DNA of 64,000 nt from DATBHW01 sp046704085. GTDB taxonomy: Bacteria > Chloroflexota > Ktedonobacteria > Ktedonobacterales > DATBGS01. The notes beneath the pieces are model-generated. The model worked only from the letters and a program-made list of their open reading frames with translations, made no database searches and was not told the DNA's origin. The DNA is taken from the NCBI GenBank assembly GCA_046704085.1, contig JBJKSJ010000251.1, forward strand, positions 1 to 64,000, in the 5' to 3' direction. Position numbers and translations under genes: made by a program. Numbering within the stretch: position 1 is the stretch's first letter; every line of letters begins with the position of its first letter. Shown here in pieces: positions 1-8,071 of this stretch.

Positions 1-938
1 TTCGCCACATCACTGGCCTCGGCTCGCGTCGGACGGGGTTGGGATACCATCGATTCAAGCATCTGCGTCGCTGTAATGACTGGGATGCCCCGTTCGTTTG
101 CGCCGATAATGATGCGCTTTTGGATCAAGGGCACCTTTTCGGGAGGGAGTTCAACTCCCAGGTCACCGCGTGCCACCATGACCCCATCCGCCGCTGCGAG
201 AATCGCGTTGAGATGCGTGATGGCTTCTGGTTTTTCCAACTTGGCGATGATAGGAAGCGTTCGGAGGGAACGCTTCGAGGCAACAGGCGCAGAATTGGTC
301 ATGACTGCGTTTGCTTCGACAATGACATCTCGTGCGGCCTGGATGTCGCTGGGGTGGCGAACAAAGCTCAATGCGACAAAGTCTACTCCTTGTGCGATGC
401 CAAAGCGCAGGTCTTCAATATCTTTCTCAGTGAGCGCCTTGGCGCTCACTGCAACGCCTGGAAGGTTGATCCCTTTATGTTCACCAAGTGTGCCTCCGTG
501 CAGAATGCGGCAGTGTACGTCGGTTGAATTTGTATCAATTACCTCGAGTTCAATCAGGCCATCGGCCAGAAGTATATGATCGCCTGGTTTGACATCCTGG
601 GGTAAATGCTGATAGGTCGTAGATACCGCGTTGGCGTCACCAATGATGGCACGAGTTGTTAGTGTAAAGGGCTTTCCTGAGACCAGCAACACCGGGTTGT
701 GATTCTGAAGAGCGCCTGTACGAATCTTTGGCCCTTGCAAATCCTGGAGGATAGCTACCGGCTTTCCCAGCCTGGCACAGATCGCCCGGACGCGAGCAAT
801 GACTTCGGCATGCTCAGCGTGGGTGCCATGTGAGAAGTTCAAGCGCGCGACATTCATCCCTGCCAGGATCAGTCGCTCTAAGATGTCTTCGCTCCGTGAT
901 GCCGGGCCAATAGTACAGACGATTTTCGTAGATGGCAT
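1..938 (-). CDS. pyk: pyruvate kinase, N-terminal part (cut by window edge)
   Basis: Pyruvate kinase converts phosphoenolpyruvate and ADP to pyruvate and ATP in the last step of glycolysis. The reverse-strand reading frame is open from 938 to the window edge (about 312 residues). It starts MPSTKIVCTIGPAS, the usual N-terminus. It then shows the N-F-S-H-G substrate motif, the D-L-Q-G-P-K-I-R-T motif, the metal-site stretch around K-L-E-K-P and A-R-G-D-L-G-V-E, and finally A-T-Q-M-L-E-S-M. The C-terminal allosteric domain lies outside the window. The start is supported by AAAGAGG eight bases upstream. The family call is certain from these motifs; only completeness is unknown. Confidence 0.95.
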   Translation of the reverse strand, partial: MPSTKIVCTIGPASRSEDILERLILAGMNVARLNFSHGTHAEHAEVIARVRAICARLGKPVAILQDLQGPKIRTGALQNHNPVLLVSGKPFTLTTRAIIGDANAVSTTYQHLPQDVKPGDHILLADGLIELEVIDTNSTDVHCRILHGGTLGEHKGINLPGVAVSAKALTEKDIEDLRFGIAQGVDFVALSFVRHPSDIQAARDVIVEANAVMTNSAPVASKRSLRTLPIIAKLEKPEAITHLNAILAAADGVMVARGDLGVELPPEKVPLIQKRIIIGANERGIPVITATQMLESMVSQPRPTRAEASDVA

Positions 939-964
939 ACAAAGCCTCTTTGGAGCTTGTGCAG

Positions 965-1008
965 GTGTTCTGCCAACAATCCTCTCAAGAGGATTGCTGG
1001 CAGAACAC
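965..1008. repeat. 44-bp near-perfect inverted repeat upstream of pyk
   Basis: Two 21-base arms (965-985 and 988-1008) differ at one position and are separated by two bases. Shorter flanking bases (caggtgt and acacctg) can extend the pairing. It lies between the UPF0173 gene and the pyk start, both on the minus strand. No T-run follows it in the minus direction, so it is not a textbook intrinsic terminator. It could still end the upstream transcript, act in the pyk leader, or be a small palindromic repeat element. Confidence 0.85.
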
Positions 1009-1101
1009 TGTGGGACACCTGTCCGGGGGGCGCGATAGGATGTTGTCGGTAAGCTTGATCCTCTAGCCTCTGAGTGCGCTTGTTTTGTTGCCCTGGCTGC
1101 C

Positions 1102-1824
1102 TTACCTCTGGATGGTCTGACCGGGTTGCAGTGTGATGACCTCAATATGCTGGAGACCTGCCTTGGCAAGCTCCTCGCGGAAAGCCTGGGGCGTGCCCGT
1201 CAGCAGCGGGAAGGTGCCGAAGTGCATGGGAATCACTGCCTGCGGCTGGAGGAGCTTGCAGGCATAAGCTGCCTCGCGTGGTCCCATAGTGAAGTGATCG
1301 CCAATAGGCAGCATCACCAGATTGGGATGGTAAAGTTCGCTGATCAGTTGGAAATCGCTGAAGAGTCCTGTGTCACCTGTGTGATAGAGGGTAACACCGT
1401 TCTCTAGCTCAATTACGTAGCCGCCGGCTACGCCGCCGTAGATAATCGCATTGCCATCCAGGATTCCGCAACTATGTTCGGCGTGTGTCATTGTTACTCG
1501 GAGGCCATCAACGTTCTGGCTTCCTCCAATGTTCATTCCAGAGCAATTCTGAACGCCTTTGCTTTCCAGCCAATTGCACAATTCAAAGACGCCAACAATC
1601 TTTGAAGGTTTTGCTTCTTTGGCGATGGTGACAGCATCGCCGATGTGGTCGAAGTGTCCGTGTGTGATGAGCATCACGTCCAGATGGTCGATTTGTTTCT
1701 GATCTGCCGGGCAGGACGGATTTCCCTGCACCCAGGGGTCGATCAGCACCCGTTTCCCATGTGGAGTCTGGAGCTTGAAGGTGGCATGACCGAGCCAGGT
1801 GAGCTGGTAGCTACTGTTCTGCAT
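1102..1824 (-). CDS. UPF0173-type metal-dependent hydrolase
   Basis: This is a 240-residue metallo-beta-lactamase-fold hydrolase of the UPF0173 type; the substrate of the family is not established. It begins MQNSSYQLTWLGHATFKL, with the family's W-L-G-H-A-T/S-F start. It carries the metal motif H-G-H-F-D-H-I-G-D around residue 76, a later T-M-T-H-A-E-H-S stretch, a Y-H-T-G-D-T-G motif and a C-terminal P-M-H-F-G-T motif, so the zinc ligands appear intact. An upstream ATG at 1878 would add 18 residues. I chose 1824 because AAGGAG sits about nine bases upstream and the family start fits. Its neighbours pyk and rluD are on the same strand but well separated. Confidence 0.9.
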   Translation of the reverse strand: MQNSSYQLTWLGHATFKLQTPHGKRVLIDPWVQGNPSCPADQKQIDHLDVMLITHGHFDHIGDAVTIAKEAKPSKIVGVFELCNWLESKGVQNCSGMNIGGSQNVDGLRVTMTHAEHSCGILDGNAIIYGGVAGGYVIELENGVTLYHTGDTGLFSDFQLISELYHPNLVMLPIGDHFTMGPREAAYACKLLQPQAVIPMHFGTFPLLTGTPQAFREELAKAGLQHIEVITLQPGQTIQR

Positions 1825-1945
1825 GTCGATGATCTCCTTCTCTTGTTCCTGATGTTCACGCCAGAAGTTCATCCGCAAAAGTCTCTCCTCGCGTCTCTTG
1901 CAAAATGTATACTACATGCTCGTACATCCGACAACAAGGGCGTGG

Positions 1946-1978
1946 AGAGACTACGCCCACTCCGTATGCGTAGTCTCT
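1946..1978 (-). terminator. hairpin after rluD
   Basis: Perfect 11-bp stem (AGAGACTACGC / GCGTAGTCTCT) with an 11-base loop, 10 bases past the rluD stop. It has no long T-run, so it is a probable rather than certain terminator. Confidence 0.55.
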
Positions 1979-1988
1979 TTCGCGCTCC

Positions 1989-2933
1989 TCAGCTTTGCAC
2001 TATTGCCAGGAAGCTCTGGAGGTCGGCTGGAAGAGGGGCGCTGAAAGCGAGTTCCTGTCCGGTTGTTGGATGGGTGAAGCGCAGTTCTTTGGCATGGAGG
2101 AAAAGCCGAGGTGGCTCTGGCTCTTGCCGTCGTCCATAGGTGTGATCGCCAGCTATTGGGTGACCGATGGCGGCGAAATGAACACGAATCTGGTGAGTTC
2201 GGCCAGTGATAATCTGAACCCGCACCAGGGTGAACCGGGCAAACTCCTGTTCTACCCAGAAGAGAGTCTGGGCCTGGCGGCCATGCTGCGCTGTGATCGC
2301 CATCCGCTGCCGGTGGCGTGGATCGCGGCCAATGGGCGCCTCGATAGCGCCTTCAGCTACTGGCAAGTGTCCCTCCACCAGAGCCAGGTATCGCTTCATC
2401 ACCGCGTGTTCCTGGAATTGCTGGGCAAGGTGCATGAGGGCTGTTGCTGTTTTGGCAACGAGCAGCAGACCGGAGGTATCCTTATCCAGTCGGTGAACAA
2501 TGCCTGGCCGCTGTCGCTCGTCAGCGTTGACTGCATGAGCCAGGGCTGGATCGTGCTCCAGCAGCGCATCGACGAGCGTTCCTCCTGGATGGCCTGGCGC
2601 TGGATGCACGACCATACCAGCCGGTTTGTTTACTACAATGATCTGGTCGTCCTCAAAGAGAACATTGAGCGGAAGGGTAGCCGTATTGATCTTGCGCTGC
2701 TGTTCTTCATTGGGAGTGCCTTGTAGCAGGATAACGTCACCTGCCTCAAGCTGATCACTGGCCTTCGACGGGCGCTGGTTAATCAGAATATGCCCTCGCT
2801 TGATCAGCTCCTGGGCTTTTGTACGCGAGAGGTCTGCCAGCGTGCGCGCAATAAACACATCAAGACGTTCGCCTTCTGTGCCTGTATACACGAGTTGTTG
2901 CGTTTGGACATCGCCTGGCTGTTCTTTTGTCAA
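1989..2933 (-). CDS. rluD: RluD/RluA-family 23S rRNA pseudouridine synthase
   Basis: The enzyme isomerises uridines of 23S rRNA to pseudouridine. An S4-like RNA-binding domain occupies roughly residues 15-75 (E-R-L-D-V-F-I-A ... S-R-T-K-A-Q-E-L-I). The catalytic domain follows, with the signature H-R-L-D-K-D-T-S-G-L-L-L containing the catalytic Asp. It ends with G-R-T-H-Q-I-R-V-H, typical of RluA/RluD/RluC. I place the start at the TTG at 2933, behind GGAGGG, 25 bases after the lspA stop. The longer frame to 3035 would overlap lspA by 77 bases and has no ribosome site. The lspA-rluD order is a common bacterial arrangement, and this is the last gene of the operon. RluC/RluD specificity cannot be told from sequence alone. 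Confidence 0.9.
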   Translation of the reverse strand: MTKEQPGDVQTQQLVYTGTEGERLDVFIARTLADLSRTKAQELIKRGHILINQRPSKASDQLEAGDVILLQGTPNEEQQRKINTATLPLNVLFEDDQIIVVNKPAGMVVHPAPGHPGGTLVDALLEHDPALAHAVNADERQRPGIVHRLDKDTSGLLLVAKTATALMHLAQQFQEHAVMKRYLALVEGHLPVAEGAIEAPIGRDPRHRQRMAITAQHGRQAQTLFWVEQEFARFTLVRVQIITGRTHQIRVHFAAIGHPIAGDHTYGRRQEPEPPRLFLHAKELRFTHPTTGQELAFSAPLPADLQSFLAIVQS

Positions 2934-2958
2934 TACATCCCTCCAAAGAGCGTTTCTC

Positions 2959-3537
2959 TCACGGGTGGGATGAGGATCGCTCAGTGGTAGCCTGTTCTGC
3001 CAGCGTAGGATCGGTTTTTGGGGTCTCTGGCGCATGCTTCGTGGCTGTTGGTCTTCGCCAGAGATAGATCATCAGCAGGAAGATGCCGACACAGATGGCG
3101 CTATCAGCCAGGTTAAAGACCGGCCAGATGAAAACCGGCCTGATCGTAAACAGGAGGAAATCTGTCACATATCCCAGATGGAAACGATCAATCAGGTTGC
3201 CAGCGGCGCCTCCCAAAACCAGACCAAAGCTCAGTTTAAGCAGCAAGCTGGAATGGTTTGCGAAACGAATATAGAGCCAGATAATTGTCGCCAATGCTGC
3301 GGCGATAAATACAAAGAGCAGAGCCTCATGTCCATGCTCAAAGAGGCTGAACGCTGCCCCCGTATTGCAGGCATAGGTCAGGCCAAAATGATCTCCGATG
3401 AGCGGGATATATGCAGGGGTGTTACAGACAACAAAGTGCTGCCTGATGGCAGCTTTGCTCCACTGGTCGAGGCCAATAGTCAGGCCACCGACCAGAACCA
3501 TGATGAGGTCATAGAGGAAAGTACGATTTTTTATCAA
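2959..3537 (-). CDS. lspA: lipoprotein signal peptidase II
   Basis: This inner-membrane aspartyl peptidase removes signal peptides from prolipoproteins. The 192-residue protein has four predicted membrane segments. The conserved blocks are all present: D-Q-W-S-K near residue 25, N-T-G-A-A-F-S near 58, the first catalytic Asp in G-N-L-I-D-R near 117, and the second in F-N-L-A-D-S near 141. The C-terminal tail after residue 165 is hydrophilic and longer than usual. The start is a TTG overlapping the stop of the TraR-family gene (TTGA), with AGGAGG about 12 bases upstream, so the two genes are probably translationally coupled. The lipoprotein at 61.9 kb is a likely substrate. Confidence 0.93.
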   Translation of the reverse strand: MIKNRTFLYDLIMVLVGGLTIGLDQWSKAAIRQHFVVCNTPAYIPLIGDHFGLTYACNTGAAFSLFEHGHEALLFVFIAAALATIIWLYIRFANHSSLLLKLSFGLVLGGAAGNLIDRFHLGYVTDFLLFTIRPVFIWPVFNLADSAICVGIFLLMIYLWRRPTATKHAPETPKTDPTLAEQATTERSSSHP

Positions 3538-3950
3538 ACTCGTGATCGTCCTCCTGGATTGTGGGCTGTCTCCAGTTTAGTCTGGCAGTCAATACATAAG
3601 GTGGCATAGGGCAATGCTTTGAGCCTGGCTAGTGGGATCGGGCGTCCACAGTTGGTACAACGCCCGTAGGTTCCAGCGTCCATACGTGCTAGTGCTTCAT
3701 TTACCTGATTGAGCAATTGTTGGGTGTGAGTGGTGATCGCCCGGTTCCGCTCTGCCTGAGAGAGCGCATCCGCGTCGTCAGCCTGGTCGCTGGACATGCC
3801 GCCGCTCTCAAGGATGGGATCGGTTGTGCTGACGGCTTCATCACCGCTGGTCAGTTCATACAGCTCATGCTCCAACCGCTGCTGCTCATCGAGTAGCCGC
3901 TGGCGCAACTCTTCCACGGGGAGCGCCTGGCTTTGATTGGTTTCGGTCAT
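3534..3950 (-). CDS. TraR/DksA-type C4 zinc-finger protein
   Basis: A 138-residue protein of the TraR/DksA family. The N-terminal half is a helical, acidic coiled-coil-like segment (E-E-L-R-Q-R-L-L-D-E-Q-Q-R-L). The C-terminal half holds a C4 zinc finger, Y-G-R-C-T-N-C-G-R-P-I-P with a second pair C-I-D-C. Family members bind RNA polymerase through the secondary channel, or are small regulators of unknown target. The start at 3950 is preceded by a promoter (TTGCCA-18-TACAAT) about 30 bases upstream; a much longer open frame reaching 4454 would run through this promoter and was not accepted. First gene of the operon with lspA and rluD. Confidence 0.85.
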   Translation of the reverse strand: MTETNQSQALPVEELRQRLLDEQQRLEHELYELTSGDEAVSTTDPILESGGMSSDQADDADALSQAERNRAITTHTQQLLNQVNEALARMDAGTYGRCTNCGRPIPLARLKALPYATLCIDCQTKLETAHNPGGRSRV

Positions 3951-3979
3951 AGGTCTATCACTTTCTTGCTGATAGAGAG

Positions 3980-4009
3980 ATTGTAGCCCAGGCGCCCCGG
4001 TAGTGGCAA
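3980..4009 (-). promoter_or_regulatory. sigma-70 type promoter of the traR/dksA-lspA-rluD operon
   Basis: Minus-strand TTGCCA (4004-4009), 18-base spacer, TACAAT (3980-3985), about 30 bases before the start codon at 3950. Confidence 0.6.
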
Positions 4010-4194
4010 GTCTCCCCTGGAAACAAGATGCGCGTGCTCGCTCGTTTACTTGACGCGCCAAGAAAAATGCTCGCTTGCCTGGGCATCTCCTATCGAGAGG
4101 CAGGATCGCTGAGGAAGCCTGTTTTGGCTGCCCTTCAGGAAACATTGTTGCATACTCAGTGCCAATGCTGAGTGAATCTTCGTGAGACCTCCTC

Positions 4195-4223
4195 TTGTTG
4201 CAGTCCCCTGGAGAACATATAAT
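4195..4223 (+). promoter_or_regulatory. sigma-70 type promoter of the purine nucleoside phosphorylase gene
   Basis: TTGTTG (4195-4200), 17-base spacer, perfect TATAAT (4218-4223), 69 bases before the start codon and divergent from the traR/dksA promoter. Confidence 0.65.
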
Positions 4224-4292
4224 GTGGCCCGCCATCACCTGCTCGCTGAGCAGGAGTCTCTTTTGCTCTGAAGAAAGGGAAAGTTGCTGGAA

Positions 4293-5132
4293 ATGAACAG
4301 TGCTGTAGGACCACTCATTGAGGAAGCTATGGCATTCCTGCGCTCGCAGACTCCATTGCGACCAGATGTTGCTATTATCCTTGGCTCTGGCCTTGGTATC
4401 CTGGCTGATGAGGTGCAGGATGCGGTGCGTATTCCCTATGCCTCCATTCCACATTTTCCGGTATCAACGGTCGCGGGTCATGCTGGCATGTTAGTTCTCG
4501 GAGACCTGGCGGGGCATCCGGTGGTTGCCATGCAGGGGCGTTTTCATTTGTATGAAGGACGGACTCCGCAGGAGCTGGCCTTCCCGATTCGCGTCTTGCA
4601 CGCCCTGGGTGCAGAACTCCTGGTCGTGACTAACGCTGCCGGAGGTCTCAATCCGGCCTACCGCGCAGGCGATTTTATGCTTATGAGGGATCATCTCTTT
4701 TTGCCTGGCATGGCTGGTTTCAATCCGCTGATAGGCCCAAATGATGAGCAACTTGGCCCGCGTTTCCCTGCAATGGCAGGAGCGTATGATCTGCCTCTGC
4801 GGCGTGTTGCAAAAGACACTGCTCAGCGATTGAATATCTCTTTGCACGAAGGGGTCTATGTCATGGTGACTGGCCCCAGCTATGAGACTGGAGCCGAACT
4901 TGTTGCGTTGCGTGCCTGGGGCGCGGATGCTGTCGGAATGTCGACAGCACCCGAAGTGGTGGTAGCGCGCCATGCAGGGATGCGCGTGTTGGGGATAAGC
5001 TGTATCACCAATGCCGCAACCCCCGGAACGGAAGAACAAATCAATCACGCCGAAGTGCTGGCGACGGCGGAAGCAGTTCTCCCCAACTTTCTGGCTTTGA
5101 TGCGAGGGATACTCGAAGCCCTGCCTCGCTAG
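4293..5132 (+). CDS. punA: purine nucleoside phosphorylase (trimeric, inosine/guanosine type)
   Basis: A purine-salvage enzyme that splits inosine or guanosine with phosphate to base and ribose 1-phosphate. The 279-residue length fits the trimeric PNP-I class. It has I-L-G-S-G-L-G near the N-terminus, Q-G-R-F-H-L-Y-E-G, the phosphate/ribose motif V-T-N-A-A-G-G-L-N, the purine pocket V-T-G-P-S-Y-E-T, then G-M-S-T-A-P-E and a closing S-C-I-T-N-A-A. The Asn in that last block is the usual base contact in 6-oxopurine enzymes. ATG 4293 is preferred; an in-frame TTG at 4284 is possible but sits only about three bases from AAAGGG. Confidence 0.92.
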   Translation: MNSAVGPLIEEAMAFLRSQTPLRPDVAIILGSGLGILADEVQDAVRIPYASIPHFPVSTVAGHAGMLVLGDLAGHPVVAMQGRFHLYEGRTPQELAFPIRVLHALGAELLVVTNAAGGLNPAYRAGDFMLMRDHLFLPGMAGFNPLIGPNDEQLGPRFPAMAGAYDLPLRRVAKDTAQRLNISLHEGVYVMVTGPSYETGAELVALRAWGADAVGMSTAPEVVVARHAGMRVLGISCITNAATPGTEEQINHAEVLATAEAVLPNFLALMRGILEALPR

Positions 5133-5178
5133 TATCCCCAGTCGTTCCTTAGCAGAATATCAGGAATCTGCTGCCCAA

Positions 5179-5198
5179 AGCCTGGAATGTGCCAGGCT
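5179..5198. terminator. short hairpin between convergent genes
   Basis: Stem AGCCTGG / CCAGGCT with a six-base loop, lying between punA (plus) and the arfB-like gene (minus) and touching the latter's stop codon. It could serve both directions but has no T-run. Confidence 0.4.
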
Positions 5199-5544
5199 AC
5201 TCATCCGGTAGGTTTGAGCGCAGCCGCTTGATCGTGCGGGTACGTCGTTTGGCCTCCAGCCGCCGCTCGCGGCTTGCTGGTGTGGGGCGTGTTGGCGTGC
5301 GCGGTATCGGTACGCGCTGCATCTCTTCCAGTCGTTCAGCCATCCGGGCAAAGGCTGCCTCACGATTTGCCCGCTGTGAGCGTCGCTCTGTAGCTGTGAC
5401 GATAGCCCCACTTGGGCGATGGGTCAGTCGCACGCCCGTTTCGACCTTATTGCGATGTTGTCCACCGGGGCCACTGGCAATAAAGTAGTCGATGTCGCAG
5501 TCGCGCTCCAGCGATTCGCGGTCTGTTGGATATGTTTCGGCCAT
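5197..5544 (-). CDS. arfB: ArfB-like peptidyl-tRNA hydrolase / release-factor-like rescue protein
   Basis: A 115-residue protein made of the catalytic domain of class I release factors, with S-G-P-G-G-Q-H-R-N-K-V-E-T at residues 24-36 (the GGQ loop that enters the peptidyl-transferase centre). It lacks codon-recognition domains. The C-terminus is strongly basic (R-R-L-E-A-K-R-R-T-R-T-I-K-R-L-R), as in ArfB/YaeJ, where the tail enters the empty mRNA channel of stalled ribosomes. It is shorter than E. coli ArfB (140), and PrfH-like proteins are a possible alternative. Start behind GAGAGGAG, about 15 bases upstream. Convergent with punA. Confidence 0.8.
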   Translation of the reverse strand: MAETYPTDRESLERDCDIDYFIASGPGGQHRNKVETGVRLTHRPSGAIVTATERRSQRANREAAFARMAERLEEMQRVPIPRTPTRPTPASRERRLEAKRRTRTIKRLRSNLPDE

Positions 5545-5583
5545 AATGAAATTGCCTGCATCTCCTCTCGGCGTGATTCTCGT

Positions 5584-5598
5584 AGAGAAATTTTCTCT
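5584..5598. promoter_or_regulatory. small AT-rich palindrome between arfB and kimA genes
   Basis: AGAGAA-att-TTCTCT inverted repeat 40 bases upstream of the arfB start, in the 293-bp divergent region. A TATGAT-like hexamer lies nearby on the minus strand. The kimA side has a leader of up to 250 bases in which I could not recognise the conserved blocks of a ydaO/c-di-AMP riboswitch. Confidence 0.3.
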
Positions 5599-5837
5599 TT
5601 AAGGTATCATAATGAGAGGGGCACGCGCAGTTGCCCGCCTTCCTTTTTCGCCTGACAAGGCAGGCGTCCACATCGACTGGGCGAGGCGCAAAATCTTTAC
5701 ATAATCTTGATGCGCTCTCGTCGGTATCCTTACGGCATCTTTATAGCCCCTGCCGTATCCTATCCCTGGCGCCGGATGTTCCTAATATTGCTCGTATTAT
5801 ATTGCTCGTGTTCCGGACCAGGAGGATGTTTTCAACT

Positions 5838-7979
5838 ATGTTTAGCCAGGAGCCTTTGCACCCCCAGTCCCCGCCTGCTCCGAAAGAGAACAGGCGGGCG
5901 ACAACGGAAGCATCTCCTTCCAACGACCTGATGCTCGATCTGGAACGCCAGGAACTTGTGCCTGGCTCCCGTCCGGGAAATAAATATGTGCGGATATATC
6001 GGGCACCTGGCCGCGAGTTCCGGCGGATCGGCCCTGATCATCTCGAAGCAACCGAGCTTGCGGCGCTGCCTCAAGCCCTTCTGCGCCGTAGGCTGGTACG
6101 CGCGAAGCGATTCCTGATCGGCGCGCCCATATCTACGGAACGATCCATCCACGAGCGGCTGAATAAGATCAGGGCGTTGGCGGTGTTGTCCTCCGACGCG
6201 ATCTCGTCGGTGGCCTATGGGACGGAAGCCTCGCTGGCTATTCTCGTTGTGGCGGGAGCCGGGGCATTGTCGCTCAACCTGGGCATCGATGCGGTGATTA
6301 TTGCGCTCCTCGCCATTGTGGCAATCTCCTACCGCCAGACGATCTTTGCCTATCCCAATGGGGGCGGTTCCTATATCGTAGCGAAAGATAATCTTGGCGT
6401 CGGGCCTGGCCTTGTCGCCGCTGCCTCCCTGTTAATTGATTATGTGCTGACCGTCTCGGTGAGCATCTCGGCTGGAGTGGATGCGCTCACCTCTGCTGTA
6501 CCCTCGTTCTATTCCTATTCCGTTGCGATTGGACTCGTCTTTATTCTGCTGATCACGGTAGTCAATCTGCGTGGGGTGCGTGATTCGGGCACTATCTTCG
6601 CTGCGCCAACGTATCTCTTCATCTTCAGCTTTCTCCTGATGATCATCGCAGGTCTTGTGCAGGCTTTCACGCATGGGGGACTGACGCATGCGGCGCCGCC
6701 TCCCGCTATTCACGCGACTCAGATACTCACACCTTTCCTGATTCTGACCGCCTTTGCCTCTGGCTGTGCTGCCATGACAGGGGTGGAGGCGATCTCGAAT
6801 GGCGTGCCTGCTTTCAAACCCCCAGAGTCACGCAATGCCGCGCGCACACTCACCTGGATGGCGATCATCCTGGCGACGCTCCTGGGCGGAACAACCTTCC
6901 TGGCGTGGCGCTTTGGGATTGCGCCAAACCCACAGAGCAACCCCACTGTGGATTCACAGATTGCCAGCATTGCTTTCACAGGGCCATTCGTCTGGATGTA
7001 TTATGTCGTCCAGTTTGCCACCACGCTGATTCTGGCGCTGGCCGCCAATACGAGTTTTGCCGATTTTCCACGGCTCTCTTCCCTCCTTGCGCGCGATGGC
7101 TACCTGCCACACCAGTTTGCGTTTCGGGGCGACCGCCTGGCTTTTTCTACCGGCATCATAGTTCTGGGCATCTTCGCCGCGATCCTGCTGATTGTCTTCA
7201 ATGGCAACACAGAGGCGCTGATTAACCTCTACGCGATTGGGGTCTTTATGTCCTTTACGCTCTCGCAAAGTGGAATGGTCCGGCGCTGGTGGAGATTACG
7301 TGGAGCAAGGTGGCGTCGGAGCCTGTCCATAAATTTGCTAGGCGCTTGTTCCACCGCCGTTGTCGTGGTCGTCATCACCATTACCAAGTTTGACCGAGGA
7401 GCATGGATTGTGGTGATCCTCATTCCGATGCTGGTAGTGCTGTTTCGCGGAATCCACCATCACTACCAGCGCGCACACGCCCAGATTGCGCCGCTCACTC
7501 CTATCGCCGCAGGCGAGGTGCGCCACCTTATGATCGTGCCAATAGCTGAATGGAACCAACCAGCACTGCAAAGCCTGGCCTATGCGCGCTCGATTACCCC
7601 AGACATTGTTGCGGTGCATGTGACGACCGATGCCGAAGCAACGAGCGCCCTCCAGAAAAGCTGGGAGCTATGGGTGCAACAACTCGACCGGTCTAGCACC
7701 ACATCGGCGGAGGCTAAACCCGCCGATCCCGTCTCCCATCCGCATCTTATCCTGATCGAATCCCCTTACCGTGCCCTGGTAGCGCCGCTGCTCACGTATA
7801 TCGATATTGTCCGCCGCCAGCATCCCAATCGGACGATTACTGTCGTGCTGCCGGAGTTTATTCCAGCGCACTGGTGGGAAGCTCTGCTACACAACCAGAC
7901 GGCCTTTCGACTCAAGGCGGCGCTCTTCTTCCGCCCAGGTATTACTGTCACTAATGTGCCATATCATCTTCTCAGGTGA
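5838..7979 (+). CDS. kimA: KimA-like K+ importer (APC superfamily) with C-terminal cytosolic domain
   Basis: A 713-residue membrane protein. Residues about 95-530 match the KimA/YdaO potassium importer closely block by block: L-S-S-D-A-I-S-S-V-A-Y-G-T-E, I-S-Y-R-Q-T-I-F-A-Y-P-N-G-G-G-S-Y, D-Y-V-L-T-V-S-V-S-I-S-A-G-V-D-A, S-G-C-A-A-M-T-G-V-E-A-I-S-N, R-N-A-A-R-T-L and L-A-A-N-T-S-F-A-D-F-P. Twelve membrane segments are likely. A hydrophilic 90-residue N-terminal extension precedes them and a 170-residue cytosolic domain follows, resembling the USP/c-di-AMP-responsive tail of KimA. KimA proteins are H+-coupled K+ importers inhibited by c-di-AMP. The start is behind AGGAGG (12 bases); ATG 5826 is too close to it. 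Confidence 0.8.
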   Translation: MFSQEPLHPQSPPAPKENRRATTEASPSNDLMLDLERQELVPGSRPGNKYVRIYRAPGREFRRIGPDHLEATELAALPQALLRRRLVRAKRFLIGAPISTERSIHERLNKIRALAVLSSDAISSVAYGTEASLAILVVAGAGALSLNLGIDAVIIALLAIVAISYRQTIFAYPNGGGSYIVAKDNLGVGPGLVAAASLLIDYVLTVSVSISAGVDALTSAVPSFYSYSVAIGLVFILLITVVNLRGVRDSGTIFAAPTYLFIFSFLLMIIAGLVQAFTHGGLTHAAPPPAIHATQILTPFLILTAFASGCAAMTGVEAISNGVPAFKPPESRNAARTLTWMAIILATLLGGTTFLAWRFGIAPNPQSNPTVDSQIASIAFTGPFVWMYYVVQFATTLILALAANTSFADFPRLSSLLARDGYLPHQFAFRGDRLAFSTGIIVLGIFAAILLIVFNGNTEALINLYAIGVFMSFTLSQSGMVRRWWRLRGARWRRSLSINLLGACSTAVVVVVITITKFDRGAWIVVILIPMLVVLFRGIHHHYQRAHAQIAPLTPIAAGEVRHLMIVPIAEWNQPALQSLAYARSITPDIVAVHVTTDAEATSALQKSWELWVQQLDRSSTTSAEAKPADPVSHPHLILIESPYRALVAPLLTYIDIVRRQHPNRTITVVLPEFIPAHWWEALLHNQTAFRLKAALFFRPGITVTNVPYHLLR

Positions 7980-8071
7980 ATAGGGCGAGAGGCGTGTTTC
8001 TGAAGGTTTATACCTTCGAGGAAGAAGTGGTACTCTCCAAAAGCTGCCCAGGGTGCCCGCAGCAGATCACC

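Noticed and set aside
3951..4454. A longer reading frame extending the TraR/DksA gene upstream to 4454
   Set aside because: It runs through a good promoter, into the divergent punA promoter and coding start, has no ribosome site near 4454, and encodes nothing like the family; the DksA-like protein begins naturally at 3950.
5545..5837. Possible c-di-AMP (ydaO) riboswitch before the kimA-like gene
   Set aside because: The leader is long enough and the gene family often has one, but I could not find the conserved sequence blocks by eye. A covariance search would decide.
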